Positions 43,906 to 55,712 of a stretch of 64,000 nt of DNA are shown piece by piece. The notes under the pieces are model-generated. The model saw only the letters and a program-made list of their open reading frames with translations, searched no databases and was not told the origin of the DNA. Source of the DNA: Diplolepis rosae (lineage: Eukaryota > Arthropoda > Insecta > Hymenoptera > Diplolepididae); assembly GCA_030998225.1 (NCBI GenBank), contig JAPYXD010000723.1:20310001-20374000 (forward strand), given 5' to 3'. Every line of letters starts with the position of its first letter. Position 1 is the stretch's first letter. Position numbers and translations under genes: made by a program.

Positions 43906-45195
43906 GCCACTTATTTTTTCCGATAAAATTATATGGAAATAACGGAAGTTTGATTAATTATCTTTCCAAATAAATAGTTTTGAACTACCCAGATGTTTTT
44001 ATTTTTGATATTTAAAATGCTAATGTTAGTGATTTGTTCTTTCACCCTATTGATCAAATTTTTTATTTTACTTTCTTTATTTCGGTATAAGTTTATCATT
44101 TATTTTAACGTGTGTAGTTGCTTATTTAAATGTATATAGAACTCATACAGTGGAACCGTCAAGTATTATAGTAAGTTAATAGAAAATATATTCTAAGAAA
44201 TACGATTAGTAGAAGATTTCTCTTTTTATGTGCATTGCAAACGTTGTTTATGAGATTAATTAAAAAGTGAGGTCACAAGGAGCATAAGCTTGGTAAATAA
44301 ATATATCCGTGTGAATTGTAATTTTTTTAGCGGTAGTAGTCTTATTATACTCGTAATTTCACTTTTATGAAAAAGGCGCGAGAAAAATAATAACATCAAA
44401 GCCAGCTGGGAAACTTTATTAAAGCCATTACCATCATGTTAATTTCCTCATCGAGAGCCCAGCTTTTAAAAAATGTTTAACTAACAAGCACCCACAATCT
44501 TCTCTTGGGAAAATATTTAGTTAATCCAACTAAAATTTAGTTGGTTTATCCGAAAAATTCCTTCATTTTATACGATTCACCAAATTTTTTCTTTTTGGAT
44601 ATTTTAGACATTATCATTATTTATTCTTTATTGAAAGGAAAATGTATCCATTTTTTATCACTTCAGTTTTATTTTTTACTTACAATTTTCAAATTTCCAA
44701 AAATGACATTAGTTTTAAATTACTCGGAAAATGATTTAAATCAAAACGGTCTACAGATTTTTATTAGCTTTTTAAATTTAGAATCCATAAATTTTGAAGA
44801 CTAATGAATCGAATTTAGAATGCTCAATTGGAAAAGTTATTTTTCCTTGAGTTTCCAACTTCAAAAACATTTGAACTAAGATTTAGAAGAATCAGAAAAA
44901 CTGAGAATTTCATTATTTAAAGTAAAAAATTAATTTTATCCAAATTTTCAACGTTCGAAGTTTTGTTCTTTGTAAAGATAACGTTTTTTAGACAATAATC
45001 ATTATTTTTAAGGAAGGGTTTCTAATATAAAATGAACATACCCTTATTGATATTTTCGTGTTCTGTGTTTTATTGTTTTATTGCACTAGTATTGTCTCAA
45101 ATTGTAAAAACAATTTTAATTCAAATGAAGTGAAATTTATCATCATCATGTATGTAAATATCATAGGATTATAATTGTTAAAGCGGTTATATTTG
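43906..45195. other. Non-coding DNA
   Basis: The frame 44541-44804 (87 codons) is Phe/Leu/Ile-rich and unrecognised. At 44520-44555, ccaactaaaatttagttgg is a perfect 19-bp palindrome. No further feature was found. Confidence 0.5.
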
Positions 45196-45197
45196 TA

Positions 45198-45432
45198 GGC
45201 AGGTGTTTATTTTGCAAAGCGACAGTTTGGAAGTGGCATTGTCGAGTGAATTTCTGGATATGATGACGTCTATTGTTCTCACCAGCATTTCAAAGCTCAT
45301 CAAATAACCACATAGTGTTACATGTCTGTGTGTAATTTAATGCAAAATTGAAATTTCTGGTCCCTCTCGACAGTGAGAACAATTATTCTTAAATTTAATG
45401 GTGTCATCATTTTTAGTGCATCAACACCTGAC
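45198..45432. mobile_element. Small TA-flanked inverted-repeat element
   Basis: TA at 45196-45197 is followed by GGCAGGTGTTTATTTTGCA, and the right end gtgcatcaacacctgac is followed by TA at 45433-45434. The interior words attgttctcacc and tgagaacaatt, and gatgacg and gtcatca, are also inverted, so most of the 235 bp is a diverged palindrome. Confidence 0.55.
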
Positions 45433-45434
45433 TA

Positions 45435-46488
45435 TTTAAAACATGAAACCTGACTTATAAATATTGAGAAAAAAAAATGTTCTCCCAGATTTTCTTGTTT
45501 CAGAGGCCGCACAATCGTTTTGAAATAAAAGGGGTGAGAAATTTGGATATTTATTGATCAACTTATAATAGCGAAAAGAAATTAGCTCGGGTGCATACAA
45601 ATGAAGAGGAATACAAAATTTTTAATTTATTATTTTTCGATCATTGTACAATCTGTTATGCATTTCATGAGAATCAAAAGTGGTATTTTTGAAATTTTCA
45701 AGTTAAATTCTCCAAATAAAATATAAAGCATTTTATTATATCATTATAGTTTTTAAAAGGCAGAAGATAAAGGCAAAATTTTTAAAAAATTTTGAAAATA
45801 ATAAACCAAAAACAAAGCGAAATATTTTTTTAATCGAACAAAATTGACACTTGCTTTTTCAATCTGAACTAAATAAATTTCAGAATAACATTCAAAACTG
45901 TTTTCCAAGTGAATGCTAAATTACCTAACAGAGAAAAATTCTCAAATATTTTTTAGATTCATATTTTATTGCAAAATGTGCATAAACATGTTTTCTGTGT
46001 TACATGAATCGAAAATTTCACTACCCTCAAAATTTTTAAACGCGATGCACGAGGGTTAAAAATATTACCCAGTTTGTGGATTTCTTTGGCTATTTATTAT
46101 TATTCATCCAAAGCAACCTTATTTTGGCTATTACAAGTTAATCGAATAACTTTTAGATTTTTCAGCACACCCCAGGGCATATTTAGAAATTCAGTTCGAT
46201 AAATTATGGGGAGGACACACCCTAATTTTGTATATGATATATAATGCTGGTAGAGGGACGAGATATTTATTTTTTAAGTATGCATGAGAAATTCATTGAC
46301 TATATTAAAGAAGATGAAAAAATCAAACTGTAAAAAAACCTCTTTTATGTTTGATGAAAGTATTATTTTCAAACAGAAATATTTATTTTAATAGATAATA
46401 TATACCTTGTGTTGCGGCATTCATTAAATTTATTCAATTTGTGGAAAATTAACGTTAGTAAAAGAAAATTAAAACTTAAATTCAAACA
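45435..46488. other. Non-coding DNA
   Basis: Strongly AT-rich. No open frame, repeat end or RNA gene was recognised. Confidence 0.5.
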
Positions 46489-46490
46489 TG

Positions 46491-46680
46491 CACGAAAAAA
46501 AATAGTTCAGTAAAGTTTTTAGAACTGTTCAAGGGAATGCAGAACATTCAGGAAAATGATTGAATGTTCTACATTAATTATGAAAAGTTCTATAAATTAT
46601 GTAGAACTTTGTTCTGCAAATTCCTTTATCCTTAACTCTTAAACAGTTCTATAAACTGTATTGAACTATTTTTTTCCGTG
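46491..46680. mobile_element. Small MITE with CACGAAAAAAAATAG ends
   Basis: The left arm CACGAAAAAAAATAGTTCAG, then tttttagaactgttcaagg, pairs with the right arm (cttaactcttaaacagttct, then attgaactatttttttccgtg). The arms cover about 50 bp each. Single arms of the same family lie at 32733-32790 and 38739-38783. The 2-bp flanks are TG on both sides. Confidence 0.65.
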
Positions 46681-46708
46681 TGTGTCTCTTTAAATGATTA
46701 TTTGTTAA

Positions 46709-47117
46709 GGTGTCTACCCAAATTACTAATTCCAAAGAGGCCAGAACTCAACGGAGACAGGCTATTTTGGATGAAAATGAGTTTTTCACGATTTTTCATT
46801 TAAAAAAAGTTTAAACGGCTTTTCTTAAAACAACGTTTTTCGACGTCTTGTTGATAAAATCTACGAAACTAATGAACCTATCCTTATGAAATTTTCACCA
46901 CATATTATTTACAACTATAGCTATAGTCCATAACAAAAACTTTTTTAAATTTTGATTTTAACTGTTTTTTTTTGTGCAAAAAACGGTGCAAAAACACGTT
47001 TTTTTCACTTTTCGAAAAATTTCCGCCATTTTGTTATTTTTACAAAAACAAAAAATCGTATGATATGTGATATAGCCATTAACATACTGAATCTAAAATC
47101 TAATGTGGGTAGACTTT
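46709..47117. mobile_element. TTAA-flanked MITE, short
   Basis: The left end GGTGTCTACCCAAATTA and right end taatgtgggtagacttt are imperfect inverted repeats, with TTAA at 46705-46708 and 47118-47121. The interior of 409 bp is AT-rich. The frame 46952-47191 crosses the right boundary of the element and is therefore not a gene. Confidence 0.7.
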
Positions 47118-47121
47118 TTAA

Positions 47122-49491
47122 GTCAAAAAAAGTAAGAACATTTTTAATTGTAACGGCTTTAAAAAAGGAACCTACTTTTACTTTAGAGTAAAAATAATTC
47201 ATTACTTTTTTAATTAACAATTATTATTTGAATCCTTTCATGGTTTTATTTGATTCTTAACATAAAATTCCAGAAAACGACAAACAATACATATTTTTTA
47301 AAATTTTACCAATATTCTTCCAAAGCTTATTACGAATAATAACACTTCAGTTTTTTGTAACTTGACAAATGAATAGAAAGATTCAACATCGCTAAAATCA
47401 GCAAAGCTTGCAGAAAATAATTATTTACTTACTTTTAACAGGCTTATACAAGTTCTACAAGAACCTGATTTTTAAAGGACAATAACATTCAAGCATTCAA
47501 ATCACATGTTTCCTTAGTTCATTTTTACAGATTATAACAACTCGAACAAGTTATAAGAGAACCAGGATAACCAAATAAGTATCTGATTTCACTAGCGATA
47601 CTGCCATATTAGAATTTTTGAGAAACGTGTTCGAGATCCTCGTAAAGTCAAAAAACCTTTTTGACAACAAAAAAATAATACACAACAAAATATTTTGTCA
47701 AATCGACAAAATAATCTTGTGACGACAGCAAATTCTGCTAAAAAACCATTTTATTGCAGTTAGATTTTGTTTTCAATCAATGAACTTCGGTTCAAATGTA
47801 ACGAGGTCGAGCAGTTTAGAATATGTGACTATTCAAGAAGTGAACATGTTAAACTCGCCACTAAAACATTTTCAACGCTTTATGACAGACATTTCAATTT
47901 CACAACTGACCCATAGACGGTCGTATTTACTACTAGCCCTATGAAATTGCATATACATATACACATGTAACTTGAAGAAACTTCCGGAGCATAGATTAAG
48001 TTCAGATTACGACATTCAAGCGGTAGGGCAACTTTGTCGTTCCTGTTATGACTGCCTTTCTTGATAACGTCCGGATTTCAATCCCTCGCCACATATCGAA
48101 AACGTACAATGCGCTTTGCACTTTGAATGAATTGCAGCGACAACGTCCGTCCCCTGTCTTCCACTGATGCCGGAGACTCAGATAATACTTGAAAATTTAA
48201 GACCGAAAGTCGATTTACCATATATATATCACCCTCTGAATGTAATAAAATAATTATGCCGAGAATCTGCTTTGAGAGTTAGGATTCCATTATTCCTTTG
48301 TAAAATAGAATTTTCTGTATTAAAAGCTCCAAATTTTCAAGTTATAATCTTCCTGAGTACGAAATTCAAGCTATTGTATAGCTTTTGTGAATTAAAAGTT
48401 CTGAAAGGTGAACAGCTTGTGGTTTGAAGTTTTAAAGCAGATAATCTGCATAATTCAAAACTTCCGAGTTGACTTAAAATTCAATTTGGAAGCTAGCAAA
48501 TTGAAAGGCTCGATAATCAAAAGTTTTAAATTTCTAAAGCTCGAAAGTTTGGTTTTCAAAGCTAATTGAACTAATTTGCATCCTTGTTTAATGTAAATGA
48601 AATGTAATTTTTTAGATTGTAAATATTTTTAAACTTGTTTGAAATACATAACTTTCAAGTATAAATAGAATATCACAATAGAGAAGTTGCAGAGCAGTTG
48701 GAGAATACTCTGTATGTATTTATATTATGCATTAGTCATGACTGGATTTCCCTCATAAAACAAAGTTTGTCGCTGACATAATTGAATAATATTAAATGCA
48801 AAAAAATCCTAGAAAGAGCTCAGTAAGATATATTGTTTCTTCCCAAAGGAAATCAAATAAATTGATGTTATCGTGTTATTAATAGTATTTGCAATTTCGA
48901 TTCGTTTCTTAGTACATTTAAATCTTTGTTACTTTGTGATTCTCATAATGTTTAATGAAATTTTAAAGCATTTCATAAAATCTCTAATTTTTCCAGAATA
49001 TTTGAAGATACTATGAGAAAATAGAGAGCAGTTTTAAAAAATCTGGTATATACATTTATAAAATGTTCAAAAAGATTTTAAACCAGTTTACAAGATTTCG
49101 AAAGATAAAAGTATTTCATTTAAAAATATTTTAGAAAACTCTGCCTCTACAACATTGTGGAGAAACAGAAATGTTTCAGAGCCTTTAACAGGAATTAAAT
49201 AAATGAAATGGAGTATTAGAGAATATTTCAAAACATTATTTCAATTAAAATTTATTTATTGTTATTAATTGATATTAAGATCTTCTAGAATCTTCCAAAA
49301 CAACTTAGAATATTGGGTATAGTGATATTAGAATAATTATAATAGTTAAAAAGAATAATTGAAAAAAAGTATTTTGAAATGTTTTAGACATTCTATAAAA
49401 ATCAAGAACAATTCAGTCAGGGGATTTTTAATTTGATTTCGGTAAAATAAAAGGTTTTGATAAAGTGCCTAACTGAGCGATGATCGAATGC
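47122..49491. other. Non-coding DNA
   Basis: Around 47655-47760, acaacaaaatattttgtcaa and acaaaataatcttgt resemble the interior of the MITE at 61463-61659. The block 47990-48180 is GC-richer but contains no frame I can identify. The remaining sequence is AT-rich. Confidence 0.5.
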
Positions 49492-49508
49492 TAACACATC
49501 ACTTAATA

Positions 49509-50105
49509 CCCTGCGTGCAAGCTTTGCGTCCAGTTTAGGCTGCAAAAGTATGCATCTGCTACCAACTAAAAGTATGCGTCAATGATAAAAAGTAGGTAGC
49601 ATGATGCAAAGCGACTTATTCCAATGTGATTTCAAATTCATTTAATGTAGTTTCAAAATTACGTTCGCATGTTGGTGGAACATCAAAGATAGAACACACA
49701 ATTGTGTTTTTAAAATAACGAATAAATCAATTGATATAATAAAGGAAAGATACTTACAGAAATGGTCGTTCATAAAAGAACTTTTCGTTCGTCTTGATCT
49801 TTACATAATTTAGGACACACTTTTCATTTGTTTTAACTTTTTTGGTCGCCAAAAACGAACGCAAAACGTAAGCAAACTTTTTTTTTCATTTCTGCATATT
49901 ACGTGGTCACATGGTCACGTTGTTATTATGATGTGCAATACTTGGCTGCACCAATGTTCACTCCTGCTATCCCTACTCTTACTTGAAACTTTGCAGCAAT
50001 TTCGAAAGTTGGCGGACAATCTTGCCGTCATGATAATACAAATACACAATAGGCAGCAACCTCCAAGTTAAGTAGGCAGCAGCCGCATGAATGTTGCACG
50101 CAGGG
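49509..50105. mobile_element. TA-flanked MITE with CCCTGCGTGCAA ends
   Basis: CCCTGCGTGCAA at the left and TTGCACGCAGGG at the right are perfect 12-bp inverted ends flanked by TA (49507-49508 and 50106-50107). The insertion lies inside the left TIR of mariner 2. The interior has the words gtaggtagcatgatgcaaag and aggcagcagccgcatg but no coding frame. Confidence 0.85.
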
Positions 50106-50115
50106 TAAGTTCATA

Positions 50116-50952
50116 CACGGAGAAAAGTAAATCTGAATGTTTACTCCCAAAACCGCAACAGTTTCGCGCAACGGGAGAAAATAGTAGCGTTAACTGTTTA
50201 AGCATGAGCGGTTTCGGAGGGCACAGTATCTGTTAGGGTGCGAGACCAGAACGGGAATCGCAGTAACTATTACGGTCCTGAAAGTAACTATTACTGCAGT
50301 CGATCCGCAAACGTTTTCGCCAGCGCAGTTTTCTGTTCAAATATCTTTTCAATGTTGGTTTTCGGTATATAAGAAACACGGCACGCGTATCTGAAAAACT
50401 CGGCACAATGCGCTCAACTTTTATATTCTGTGTTGCTCCTGCCGATATTATATGTAACGAGAACTGCGCCGGGAGAAACGTTTTCGGTATATGGAGGAGT
50501 AACTGTTACTGCCAACGCAGTAATGATTCCTTCAGATCCATAGAGATATTGTAGATAGAGGAGACAAGTCATAGGCCGCTCTGTAAGTGGCAACGTCAGT
50601 CTGCAAACTCGGTGAGAGCGAAAGGGAGAGACGATAGGAGGTTATTCTGTCTTTGTCTACGCGTACTGCGTTAGCCTCGGCGTTAGCGAGAGACAGCCTA
50701 ACCCACAATTCACTCTCTCGCCCGAGCTGACAGGTTTCAGGCTGGCTTGTCTCCTCTATCTATAATATCTCTATGTTTAGATCACGTTCTGGTTTCGCGA
50801 AGTAATGGTTACGGTCTAAGGAGGAACTGTTCGGTCTAAGACAGTAGCAAACGCAGAATAGCTATAACATAAAATTTCTGCCCAACAATTGCGGTCATTG
50901 CAGTAACCATTACGGTTTCGGTGGTAACTATTTAGGTTTATTTTTCCCCGTG
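50116..50952. mobile_element. TA-flanked TIR element with CACGGAGAAAA ends
   Basis: The left end CACGGAGAAAAGTAAATCTG and right end (taggtttatttttccccgtg) are inverted, flanked by TA (50114-50115 and 50953-50954). It is GC-richer than its surroundings and shows repeated cagtaactattac / ggtaactatt words. It inserted only 8 bases from the MITE at 49509-50105, and holds another palindromic element, 50539-50775. No transposase frame was found. Confidence 0.75.
50539..50775. mobile_element. Palindromic MITE nested in the previous element
   Basis: CATAGAGATATTGTAGATAG, then aggagacaag, at the left pairs with cttgtctcctctatctataa, then tatctctatg, at the right over about 30 bp with a few differences. 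Interior words ggtgagagcgaaagggagag and ctctctcgcccgagctgac are also inverted. At 237 bp it has no coding capacity. Confidence 0.7.
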
Positions 50953-51129
50953 TATTAGGAAGACAAATAAATGACGGCACTATTGAAAAATACATGTTTT
51001 TAGGAAGTACCTACCTTCAAACGCTACATGTCAAAATTTCATGACAATCTGACGTTTAGTTCACAAGTTAGATTGGTTTTAGTGACGATACTTTTGTAAT
51101 TTTCAAAACAATCGAAAAATCTGAATTTC

Positions 51130-52265
51130 GTATGTTGATAAAGCATTTCTTTTTAATGGGAAAAAAAACGTTGTAGCAAAGTAATGGCTTGACAAGTGTT
51201 ATCCGGACTCTGCTCCATTAAGACAAGTGGTAGATAAGTGGTTTGCTGATTTTAAACGCGGCCGTACAAACACCGACGATGCTGAACACTCTGGGCGCCT
51301 AAATTTGGCAGTTGTTCCAGAAAACATGAAAAAAGTCCACAAAATACTTTTGGCCGATTGTAAATTGAAGCTGCGTGAGATACTTCTTCTTGAAGATATC
51401 AGGAGCAGGGCTGTATTTACCGACGAGGGTGCCCTGGGCAAACTAGAATAACCGCCCTTCCCCTCCATTACTTCAACAGATGAACTTATACATGTTTTTA
51501 AACTATAAAAATAAATTTTGGTTTTTAAGTATTGAAAATTTATATTTAAGAATTTTGAAGAAAAATGCACATAAACCCTCATTTTTTTCGCCCTCTTTGA
51601 GGTGCCGCCCTGTATTCACCATTGTGCATGAACATTCACAGAAAAAAAAATCATATTTTCTATCACAAATACACTCAAATATACAACTTCACAAATATAA
51701 ACCTAATAACTAAAATTTATTTATAGACGATACGCTTTCGTCAAATCACGCACACCCTCGTTTACAATCCTGAGACATAAAACTTGGAACTTTGTTATGT
51801 AGTGACTGCAAGAGTTATTTAGAGCTTGTGAGAGTAAGTGCCGTGACTAGAGCTTTTGAGCCTCACTCAAGTAAAAATAAATGAACTCTTTTTATAAATT
51901 ATTCATAAAATATTTTTTCAGATTAATATAATTAATTTATTATTATTATTGTGATTGTTGATATATATAATATAGTTATTACTTGATATTTAATATACTT
52001 ATGGGGAACCGTGACGCGCTCGTAAAAGGGAGGCCTTGTTACAGGGAATCTCGTTATAGGGAATCTCGAGTGCACTATCTGTTTGCAGACCTAAAATGAA
52101 TGCTCCAGCGAAAGAGATTTGGCTCCATTGAAGAAGTGATTGCTGAAACTGAAGCGTATTTCAAGTCCAAAAATAAATCGTTTTACACAAAAGACATGTA
52201 AATGGTAGAGAAGCGCTGGAATGAATGTATTACTTCTGAAGGAGACTATGTTGATAATAATTGAA
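51130..52265 (+). pseudogene. Mariner transposase remnant (element 2), catalytic centre lost
   Basis: The segment 51227-51405 encodes KWFADFKRGRTNTDDAEHSG and PENMKKVHKILLADCKLKLR from the DNA-binding domain. At 51620 a short piece (cattgtgcatgaacatt) of the next block resumes. At 52080-52260 the C-terminal region reappears (KEIWLH-like and EALE..ECITSEGDYVD-like text with a stop). The segments containing the first and second catalytic Asp are missing or replaced by unrelated sequence. Confidence 0.75.
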
Positions 52266-52330
52266 GTCGAATTATGTCTAAAAGTTGTTGTTTTATAAGT
52301 CATCCTACGAACATATTGAGTGATGTGTTA

Positions 52331-53388
52331 GACGAGCAATTTTTTATTTAAGAGCCTAGTCGATGTCTAAATGAGCGTTAGGTAAATAAACTATAGTTTT
52401 TGATGTAACTGATAAAAGCTAATTACAATGTAACTGAAACCGAACAAACTTGTTCATAACTTGTGCATACAAAATATATTACCTCTTAAACCTTAATAAT
52501 AATTTTAATTAAATTTATTTTTCAAACATGAGACTCTTGTTAAACTAATGATCGTATTACGGATCGAGCATTCCGAAAATATGTAAGTTATCAACACTGA
52601 TTTCAAATTTGATAAAACTAATTGCTTTACTGTTTATTAACCATGAAAAATGTTAATTTCTAAACGGTAATTTCTCAAATTTTCAATCTCAAAAACATGG
52701 TTATAGAAAAAGGAATTTTCATCCAGGAGAGAATGCTCAGTAAGGCTTTTGTTTAAGAATTCATTGATAAATATATTAATTATTATTCAATGTTTTGATT
52801 TTTGACGAAATAAAATATAGCTAGTGAGATGCATGCAAAGTAATTGTAAGAAGAAAACCATCTATTTTTGCGAAAAACTGATAGAGATGTCAATTTTTCA
52901 ATGAAAAAATAAATTTTAAAGTTCGAGGATGTGTTTAGTCGACTATTTGTTTATATTATGTGTTATTATTAATAACAAACAATTCTTTACAATTTTTTGT
53001 CATTGAAAGTTATTTTTAACAGCTTTGTTTTAAATTTTTAATGGTAATTTTAAGCGATTACCATTTAGAAATTGATACTTTTTTGGTTAAGAAACGTCGT
53101 AAAGTAATTTTTCATAAAAATTGTTAATAACAATTATCTTCACTGCCCAACCAATTATTTTTGGTTATTAGATATATATACACTAATTATTATTGATAAT
53201 TAGTTAAAACGAATTTTTTATAAAGATATTAATATTTATTTATATATTAATGTACACTAAAACAAATTGAAAAATTCACGGAAGCAGCACCCTTATAAAT
53301 TTAATGCTGACGGTTTTACAAAAGAAACATTCAAATACGTACTAATTGTTCAAAATAATGATCGACTGAAGACAAATTTAACATGATC
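52331..53388. other. Non-coding DNA
   Basis: AT-rich throughout. No frame longer than 60 codons with coding character and no element boundary were recognised. Confidence 0.5.
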
Positions 53389-53390
53389 TA

Positions 53391-53599
53391 CACCTAGAGA
53401 AAAGTTTCTTTGATATACAGTCAATGAAAAAATTTCTTTGACTTAGAAAAAGATGTTGATTGCTGATTCAAAGAATTTTTTTTATCTAAAGAAATAGATT
53501 TATGTACATTGAAGAAAATTTGTTTCATCCAGAAAAACTTTTCTTAACTGAAAAAAATGTTTTCTTTGAACGTATATCAAAGAAACTTTTTTCCGGCTG
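53391..53599. mobile_element. TA-flanked MITE with TTTCTTTGATATAC arms
   Basis: The left arm CACCTAGAGAAAAGTTTCTT, then tgatatac, pairs with the right arm gtatatcaaagaaacttttt, then tccggctg, flanked by TA (53389-53390 and 53600-53601). The interior also repeats ttctttga and tcaaagaa words. A single arm of a related element occurs at 41712-41760. Confidence 0.7.
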
Positions 53600-53601
53600 T
53601 A

Positions 53602-54412
53602 CATGTTTATAATAATATAATATATAGTTATATAACATTTTTTGATCTTTTGATATTTTTATTCATTCGTTATTACTTTTACGTGGTCTATTATATATAT
53701 ATCATTAAGTGATAGTATGACAATATAAATTCTAAAAATTAATTGATTAACCAAGTATTTTATCTATCGTTTCTATTATTCCTTCAAATTATGAATATAG
53801 AAAGTTGAGTGAGTTCAAGATATCATTCTCACTCAATAGTTTTGAGGGAGAACATGTCGAGGAATTTTATGGACGATGGTACTTTTCTGAGAACGTCCGG
53901 GATATCTTTGGTATGGGAAAATAGTCGTAACGACCGGATATAACGATTCATACAGCTATCCTGGAATGTTCCACTCGTGAAGAAAACGACCGTTTGTGAG
54001 AAAGAATATGTTGGATATAGGTATATATGAACATCCCAGTCCAGATATAATGAGGCCAATAATGACCTCATTTGTCACTGAATTTTCAAATATCCTCAAT
54101 AAATGAATGTACTTCCAGTTCCAGTCTTTTGGATCCGTTTAAATTTCAAGTTTTATCAGAACTTTCATCTACAGCACTCTCAAAAGCTCGAATAAAATTA
54201 AAATAAAACGTTGATTATTATTTATTTATAAATTTAATTATTATTTACATAAAAAATCACAGTTCTTTTTAAAAAGAAATCGTTAAAAATTCTTTTATTT
54301 TTCCCGAAAAAATAAGCCATAATTTATGAAAATCCAATTACTTTTTAGTGAGAAAAAATTCTACTAGAAAAAACATTTAAAAGAATCATTTTTCAAAAGT
54401 TTTACAATTTTT
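53602..54412. other. Non-coding DNA with an unassigned 80-codon minus frame
   Basis: The minus frame 53829-54071 (MRSLLASLYLDWDVHIYLYP...) has balanced composition and higher GC than its neighbourhood, so it could be an old exon, but I recognise no family. Microsatellite-like TATATA occurs near 53691-53702. Confidence 0.35.
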
Positions 54413-55712
54413 ACATTCTCATCATGGATGAGAAGGTATTGGTTTTATGTGAAAAATGACTTTCGAAAATTTCATCAAATCTTTACGTTTTGAGTTGAAC
54501 TTTACGTCCGAAAAAAGGGTTTTTACGAAAGTGTCTGTCTGTCTATCTGTCTGTCTGTCTGTAGGTCGTGTGCGGCATAACTCTCGATAGAATTATCAGA
54601 TTGAATTGTGCTTTGGCACACTTTATCGGAGCCGAAAAAGTAAGGACAAGTTCGTTAACCAGCCACATCCAATCAAAATTGAGGGATTGAGCACTACTTT
54701 TGTGTTTTTAAAAATAATTTTTTGAAAAAATCAAAAATTTCAATACTGGTTTTAGATAGTGCTCATAAATCTCTAAAAATTATCTCGATAACATTTTTTG
54801 ATTAAATCAAAATTAGAAATGTTACAGCATATTCAAATTCGAAAAAAGTCAATATAAAAATTCCATTTTCCAGTTAAATTATACGAGATACGAAAAAACG
54901 TTATGATAAAATATTATTTTCTACATAAAGGCCTACAAATTTGAATTGTAACATTTTTTCATAAGATGCATATTTTTCTTTATAATTAAAAAAAAACTAT
55001 TGAAAATCCAAAATTCAATTTTTTAACAATAATATGTAAAATACGAAAAAAAAAATACCTTTAAAATTCAAAAATTCCATTTTTTAGACAAAATATGTGA
55101 GATACAACAAAAACGTTTAGATGGAAAATTACTTGCATAAATGAGGTCAACAAATTCTCATCAAGACATTTCGGGACAGGATGTATATTTTATGTTTTGA
55201 TTTTTAATATTAAAAAAATTCGATTTTTTTCACCAAAATATGTGAGATACGAAAAAAGCGTTGTTCTGCATAATCGTTTCCTTAAATAAAGTCTACGATT
55301 GTTTTTTCTTTTCGAGAGATTTGGAAGAAAATAAATTATTTTAACCATGTAATTTATTAAAAAGTTACTGAAATGTATACAGAAAATCGAGCGCGAAGCG
55401 CGAGCGTCATGATGAGAATGTGTTCCTTAAGGCTGATAGAGCCTTAAGTAAATTGAATCTCCTGTTTCACTTAAATTCAAAAAGAAATAGAGTGACTTTG
55501 AGAAAATGTGTAATTCACATCATCTGTAATATTATTATAAAATTGGTTTGAGCTTCAGTATCAAATTATAAGAAATAAACTTAAATGTATGCGAAGAGCA
55601 CAAGACCGAGCGCGAAGCACAACGATCGAATCGCGCGCCCTAGGCGCGCTCAAACTTGCGAGCTGCGCGCGAAGCGCGCGATGAGAATGTGCCCGCGAAG
55701 CGGGCAGATTTT
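54413..55712 (+). repeat. CTCATCATGGATGAG / GCGAAGC-hairpin repeat, most complete copy
   Basis: The copy begins acattctcatcatggatgag and contains a (CTGT)n run at 54534-54562. A first terminus-like block GAGCGCGAAGCGCGAG, then tcatgatgagaatgtgttcc, lies at 55389-55429. A second block at 55590-55712 holds an inverted repeat GCGCGCCCTAGGCGCGC, then GCGCGCGAAGCGCGCG, atgagaatgtg and GCCCGCGAAGCGGGC. The heptamer GCGAAGC occurs at 55393, 55612, 55669 and 55695, three of these at the tip of GC-rich stems. There is no coding frame. The class is unknown: the hairpins near one end recall Helitron-like elements, but no CTRR terminus was seen. Confidence 0.8.

Larger units (their letters stand above)
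49494..52328 (+). mobile_element. Mariner element 2, heavily interrupted
   Basis: TA (49492-49493) is followed by ACACATCACTTAATA, and the right end tattgagtgatgtgt is followed by TA (52329-52330), the same TIR family as mariner 1. Between them the mariner is split by MITEs at 49509-50105 and 50116-50952, a roughly 210-bp block at about 51408-51618 and a further block to about 52076. Removing the first two MITEs restores acttaataagttcatattag, which aligns with the start of mariner 1 and validates their TA duplications. Confidence 0.85.

Noticed and set aside
46952..47191. 79-codon frame
   Set aside because: It crosses the right TIR and TTAA of the MITE 46709-47117; low-complexity composition.
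54534..54562. CTGT tandem run as a CRISPR-like or regulatory array
   Set aside because: It is a 4-bp microsatellite carried inside each copy of the dispersed repeat (also near 62694 and, inverted, near 42644); no spacers.
54413..55712. Firm assignment of the hairpin repeat as a Helitron
   Set aside because: No CTRR end, no A/T target junction and no Rep/helicase relative could be shown; kept only as a hypothesis.
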